Shown here: piece by piece, positions 61,292 through 64,000 of the stretch
How the letters are laid out: every line of letters begins with the position of its first letter
How positions within the stretch are numbered: the first letter of the stretch is position 1
Notes under the pieces: generated by a model
What the model saw: only the letters and a program-made list of their open reading frames with translations
Database searches by the model: none
Told to the model about the DNA's origin: nothing
NCBI GenBank assembly: GCA_949358305.1
Contig: OX442316.1
Span: 11,842,001-11,906,000, forward strand
From: Strigamia acuminata
Lineage: Eukaryota; Arthropoda; Chilopoda; Geophilomorpha; Linotaeniidae
Length of the DNA: 64,000 bases
Reading direction: 5' to 3'
Made by a program: the position numbers and the translations under genes

Positions 61292-61730
61292 TATACTCTA
61301 GTTGCAGTCAAAAAGGCACTTTACAATCTGTAGTCCCATTGGTCGAGCCAGTTTACTGATGTAGCGATCCGGAAAAGTAGACCCAAACACCAGAATTGCA
61401 TTACAATGTACAGACATTGTAATCGATTGCCTAGGCAACTGCCAACAATTCAAAATAGTTTACTTTCCAGACGATGTAAGCAATAAACATAACAAACATA
61501 AGTTTTACATTTATATGTGCATAAAACTATATTTCATAAATAGAAATAACATTTTTTAATAAGAAAAATCAAAATTATATTAACTTAAATGGTCATAACA
61601 ATCACAAAAATAAATAAAAATTCAAACTACTTCTCCTAGTGGTAGTATACAGTCTGGAGTTAGTAGTAATGAGGCTCGACCAATGGGACTACAGATTGTA
61701 AAGGGCCTTTTTGACTGCAACTAGAGTATA
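61292..61730. mobile_element. 439-bp element with 58-bp nearly perfect inverted ends
   Basis: Positions 61292-61349 and 61673-61730 are reverse complements over 58 bases with one difference. The arm begins TATACTCTAGTTGCAGTC and ends CATTGGTCGAGCC. The interior has no open frame of note. Outside the arms, GATGCCAAATTC (61274) and GGCATCAGGTTGCCGGGCGC (61844) resemble ends of the neighbouring foldback family, so this may be a nested insertion. Confidence 0.8.
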
Positions 61731-62668
61731 AATTCCATTTTTTGCGCTCGAAAACACACCAGTATATAAAATTGTTTATTGCATACATTCCCTGTGTGTG
61801 TATGTGCAGACAGGGATTCTTTAGTTCGATTTTGGCATCAGGTTGCCGGGCGCAGACTTTAATGAAAATCCTCTGATAAGCAGAATTATTTTAATCCTTG
61901 CACAGTTCTGGAGACCTCATTCAAGAGGATTTACGGTATTTTAAAACCTGCTCGTTTAACTATTCAAAGCAATGGGAGTTTGTTGCTTTGTTTGTAAACA
62001 GTTTAAGTTAAAGCTCCAAAATTCTTCAAAAATGAAAATAAACTTTTCACTCTGCAATGCAACATGGACTTTCCCTCCTCCATCTTAAACCAACACAGAT
62101 AAAAATCTTCAGATATCGAAGTTTAAGAGTTTCGTTCCAAAAATGCCAAGGGCTTCTGCAGAGATTGAACAACAGTTTAAGCTGAGTGTTCTTGATAAGC
62201 AACATTTGCAAAGACGATCATATCTCTCTAATGTCTGCATTTGGTCTGAGCCGGAGGAGAAGACAGATATTAACCTAATCTCAAACTTACGCGCAGTCGA
62301 CTTTCAGTGTCATGTCACTAATCCTCTATTTAATGCATAACCATATCTTTATCACTTTTTCAAGTGATTCCAATTTTCAAAAATGTCTCCCTTCTCCCCT
62401 ACATCTAACCATCCAAGTACTTCCAAAAGAATTTTCCTCCCATCCTCAGAATCGAGCAGGATTAATATTGGTTTCAATTTGGCACCAAACCGGCCGAAAT
62501 GCAACTTTAGGTTCACTCCACAAAGTTTGTGCTCGCCAAAAAACTAGTTTTTGATGCGTTTGCATCAAGAATTACAAAACCATATTTTCTGGCTAGCATT
62601 TAGCGAATAGACAATCAACTGGCCATGCTACGCAAGGAATTGTGAAAAGTGTTCTGGGCAGTTATCTA

Positions 62669-62869
62669 CAGTCCGCGCACGGTATCTTGATGCTAAATTC
62701 GTACAGCGCATCCCATTTTGCGCAGACAATTTTCTAATTCCAGTTGTTATATGGCAGTATTAAGCCTAATATTAGGTTTAATACTGCTAAATAACAACTG
62801 GAATTAGAAAATCGTCTGCACAGAATGGGATGTGCAGTACGAATTTAGCATGATACCGTGCACAGACTA
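62669..62869. mobile_element. 201-bp near-complete palindromic (foldback) element with TA flanks
   Basis: Nearly the whole element is one inverted repeat. The left arm CAGTCCGCGCACGGTATC, then ATGCTAAATTCGTAC and GCATCCCATT, is mirrored on the right, meeting at CTAATATTAGG around 62770-62780. TA at 62667-62668 and at 62870-62871 flank it. This fits a TA-targeting (Tc1/mariner-type) MITE that inserted recently, judged by arm similarity. Fragments of the family lie at 40722-40850 and 53735-53800. Confidence 0.8.
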
Positions 62870-62971
62870 TAGTTCATACAACTGGATTAGAATTATCTGG
62901 TTTAAAAATATTTAAACTAGATAATTTTGGGCTTGATGCGTTCGAACTAAGAACCAGAACTAGATTTAAAA

Positions 62972-63239
62972 CAGTGATGTCCAACTTGCAACTGTGGATG
63001 CGGCCCAACATAAATACTTAAAACATTAAGAGATTTTTTTTAGATTCTAGTGTTTTTCTTTGAACAGCAAACAGCATTAAAATTAGAATTATTATGAGGG
63101 AACATTTTTGCTTGTGGTGTTGTATATCACGAAAATTATGCATGGACCTTCTTAATTGCTTATTTTTTTGCTCATCAGCTATCGTTAGTGTAAGTGTATT
63201 TTATGTGACCAGGGGAAGCCACAATGTTGGACACCCCTG
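62972..63239. mobile_element. hAT-like non-autonomous element with 8-bp target duplication
   Basis: The left end CAGTGATGTCCAAC and the right end GTTGGACACCCCTG are inverted termini of the CAGGGGTGTCCAAC type known from hAT elements. Flanks ATTTAAAA (62964-62971) and ATTTAAAT (63240-63247) are an 8-bp direct repeat with one difference, the size hAT transposases generate. The 268-bp interior is non-coding. Confidence 0.8.
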
Positions 63240-64000
63240 ATTTAAATGTTAGTCTAGCCCAAAGTGCAAATTGGGTATTATGCCCGGCATTACCAGTTAG
63301 TCAGTGATTCCGAACACGTTTTGCTAATATTTCTATAACGTTTTTGAAAACACCAATCATGATTTTTAGGCGCAACGCTACGAAAGATTAGTCGAGTGGA
63401 AGACCAGGTGCAGCCACCATGCCCGCACATGCGTAAAAACCAATCCTGGTGCACATCAAAAACTGATAAAATGGGCCTCGATTTCACCCATGTAACAAAA
63501 TAACTTATTTCAACCTACAGTCTGCGCCCACTACCCCAATGCCAGATCCAATCACTGATTTCCATTTGTGGCACATGAAAACACAAAAGTCTAAAATTAT
63601 CTATTATTTCACCAATTTTTCACTTTGATTTTGGCATCAATATAGCGAGTAATCACAACTTTTTATCACCTTAACACAACTTTCTTCTAACTAGAGGAAA
63701 CTCGAGCCAAACTGGTGATTTCCAGTCAGTGTGGTTTCCTATATCGAGAGTACAAAACCACTTTCGCACGTAGTTGAATTGCTCTATTCCCGCCACCTCC
63801 AACCCAGAGCAAAATCTGCAGTCTCACTGTCTAGCTCCTGTTGCTACCTGATTTAACTTTCCATGCACTCTACCATTCCTCTTTTTATCTAATACAAAAT
63901 CATGACCAACTTTGCAGCTACATTCGAATTACCATACAATACCCAGCACCCTTAAGCGAGCTTCAAACTAATACAACTCGAAAAGATCCCTCGCCATTCC

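Larger units (their letters stand above)
39331..64000. other. Region upstream of Ig1: intron and/or 5' flank
   Basis: No exon was recognised in 24.7 kb. The start codon and signal peptide of Dscam must lie here or beyond the right edge. The sequence is dense in short repeats, listed separately. Open frames, including the longest (51273-51713, minus), show no recognised domain. X-box-like palindromes occur at 42145, 45771, 47611, 60373 and 61426. Confidence 0.55.

Overview
The window is a eukaryotic, intron-dominated, AT-rich piece of an arthropod genome. It carries the 5' half of one gene on the minus strand: a Down syndrome cell adhesion molecule (Dscam) homologue. Fourteen exons can be placed with AG/GT splice borders and a continuous reading frame. 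In transcript order (high to low coordinate) they are Ig1 (39007-39330), Ig2a (31486-31647), Ig2b (31263-31412), Ig3a (29078-29195), Ig3b (24694-24873), Ig4 (15331-15597), Ig5 (10422-10718), Ig6a (10072-10182), Ig6b (8423-8584), four alternative Ig7 exons (6044-6337, 5454-5741, 4063-4350, 3300-3590) and Ig8a (1432-1551). The signal-peptide/first exon lies upstream of 39330 and was not recognised. The second half of Ig8, the remaining Ig and FNIII domains, the transmembrane segment and the tail lie beyond position 1.

The main biological feature is a tandem array of four diverged Ig7-coding exons. They sit where insect and crustacean Dscam1 carries its exon-9-type array. All four begin and end in phase 1 and have lengths divisible by three, so any one joins Ig6b to Ig8a in frame. 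Ig2a and Ig3a, which correspond to the other two hypervariable positions of pancrustacean Dscam1 (exons 4 and 6), are each seen only once. A gene with Ig7-only diversification fits an arthropod outside the classical insect/crustacean pattern (chelicerate or myriapod are the obvious candidates), but the species is an inference. The intronic sequence of the array holds two strong inverted repeats (5099-5150 and 3214-3280) that could form RNA structures relevant to exon choice.

The rest is intron and upstream sequence: 9.1 kb between Ig4 and Ig3b, 7.4 kb between Ig2a and Ig1, and 24.7 kb above Ig1. It is packed with short non-coding repeats: pogo/Tigger-like, hAT-like and TA-type inverted-repeat elements, a nested 1.3-kb element with about 90-bp inverted termini, a CGATCG palindromic array, two tRNA-like (SINE-type) segments, minisatellites and microsatellites. 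No transposase, reverse transcriptase, rRNA or second protein-coding gene was recognised. About ten X-box-like (RFX-type) palindromes are scattered through the introns.
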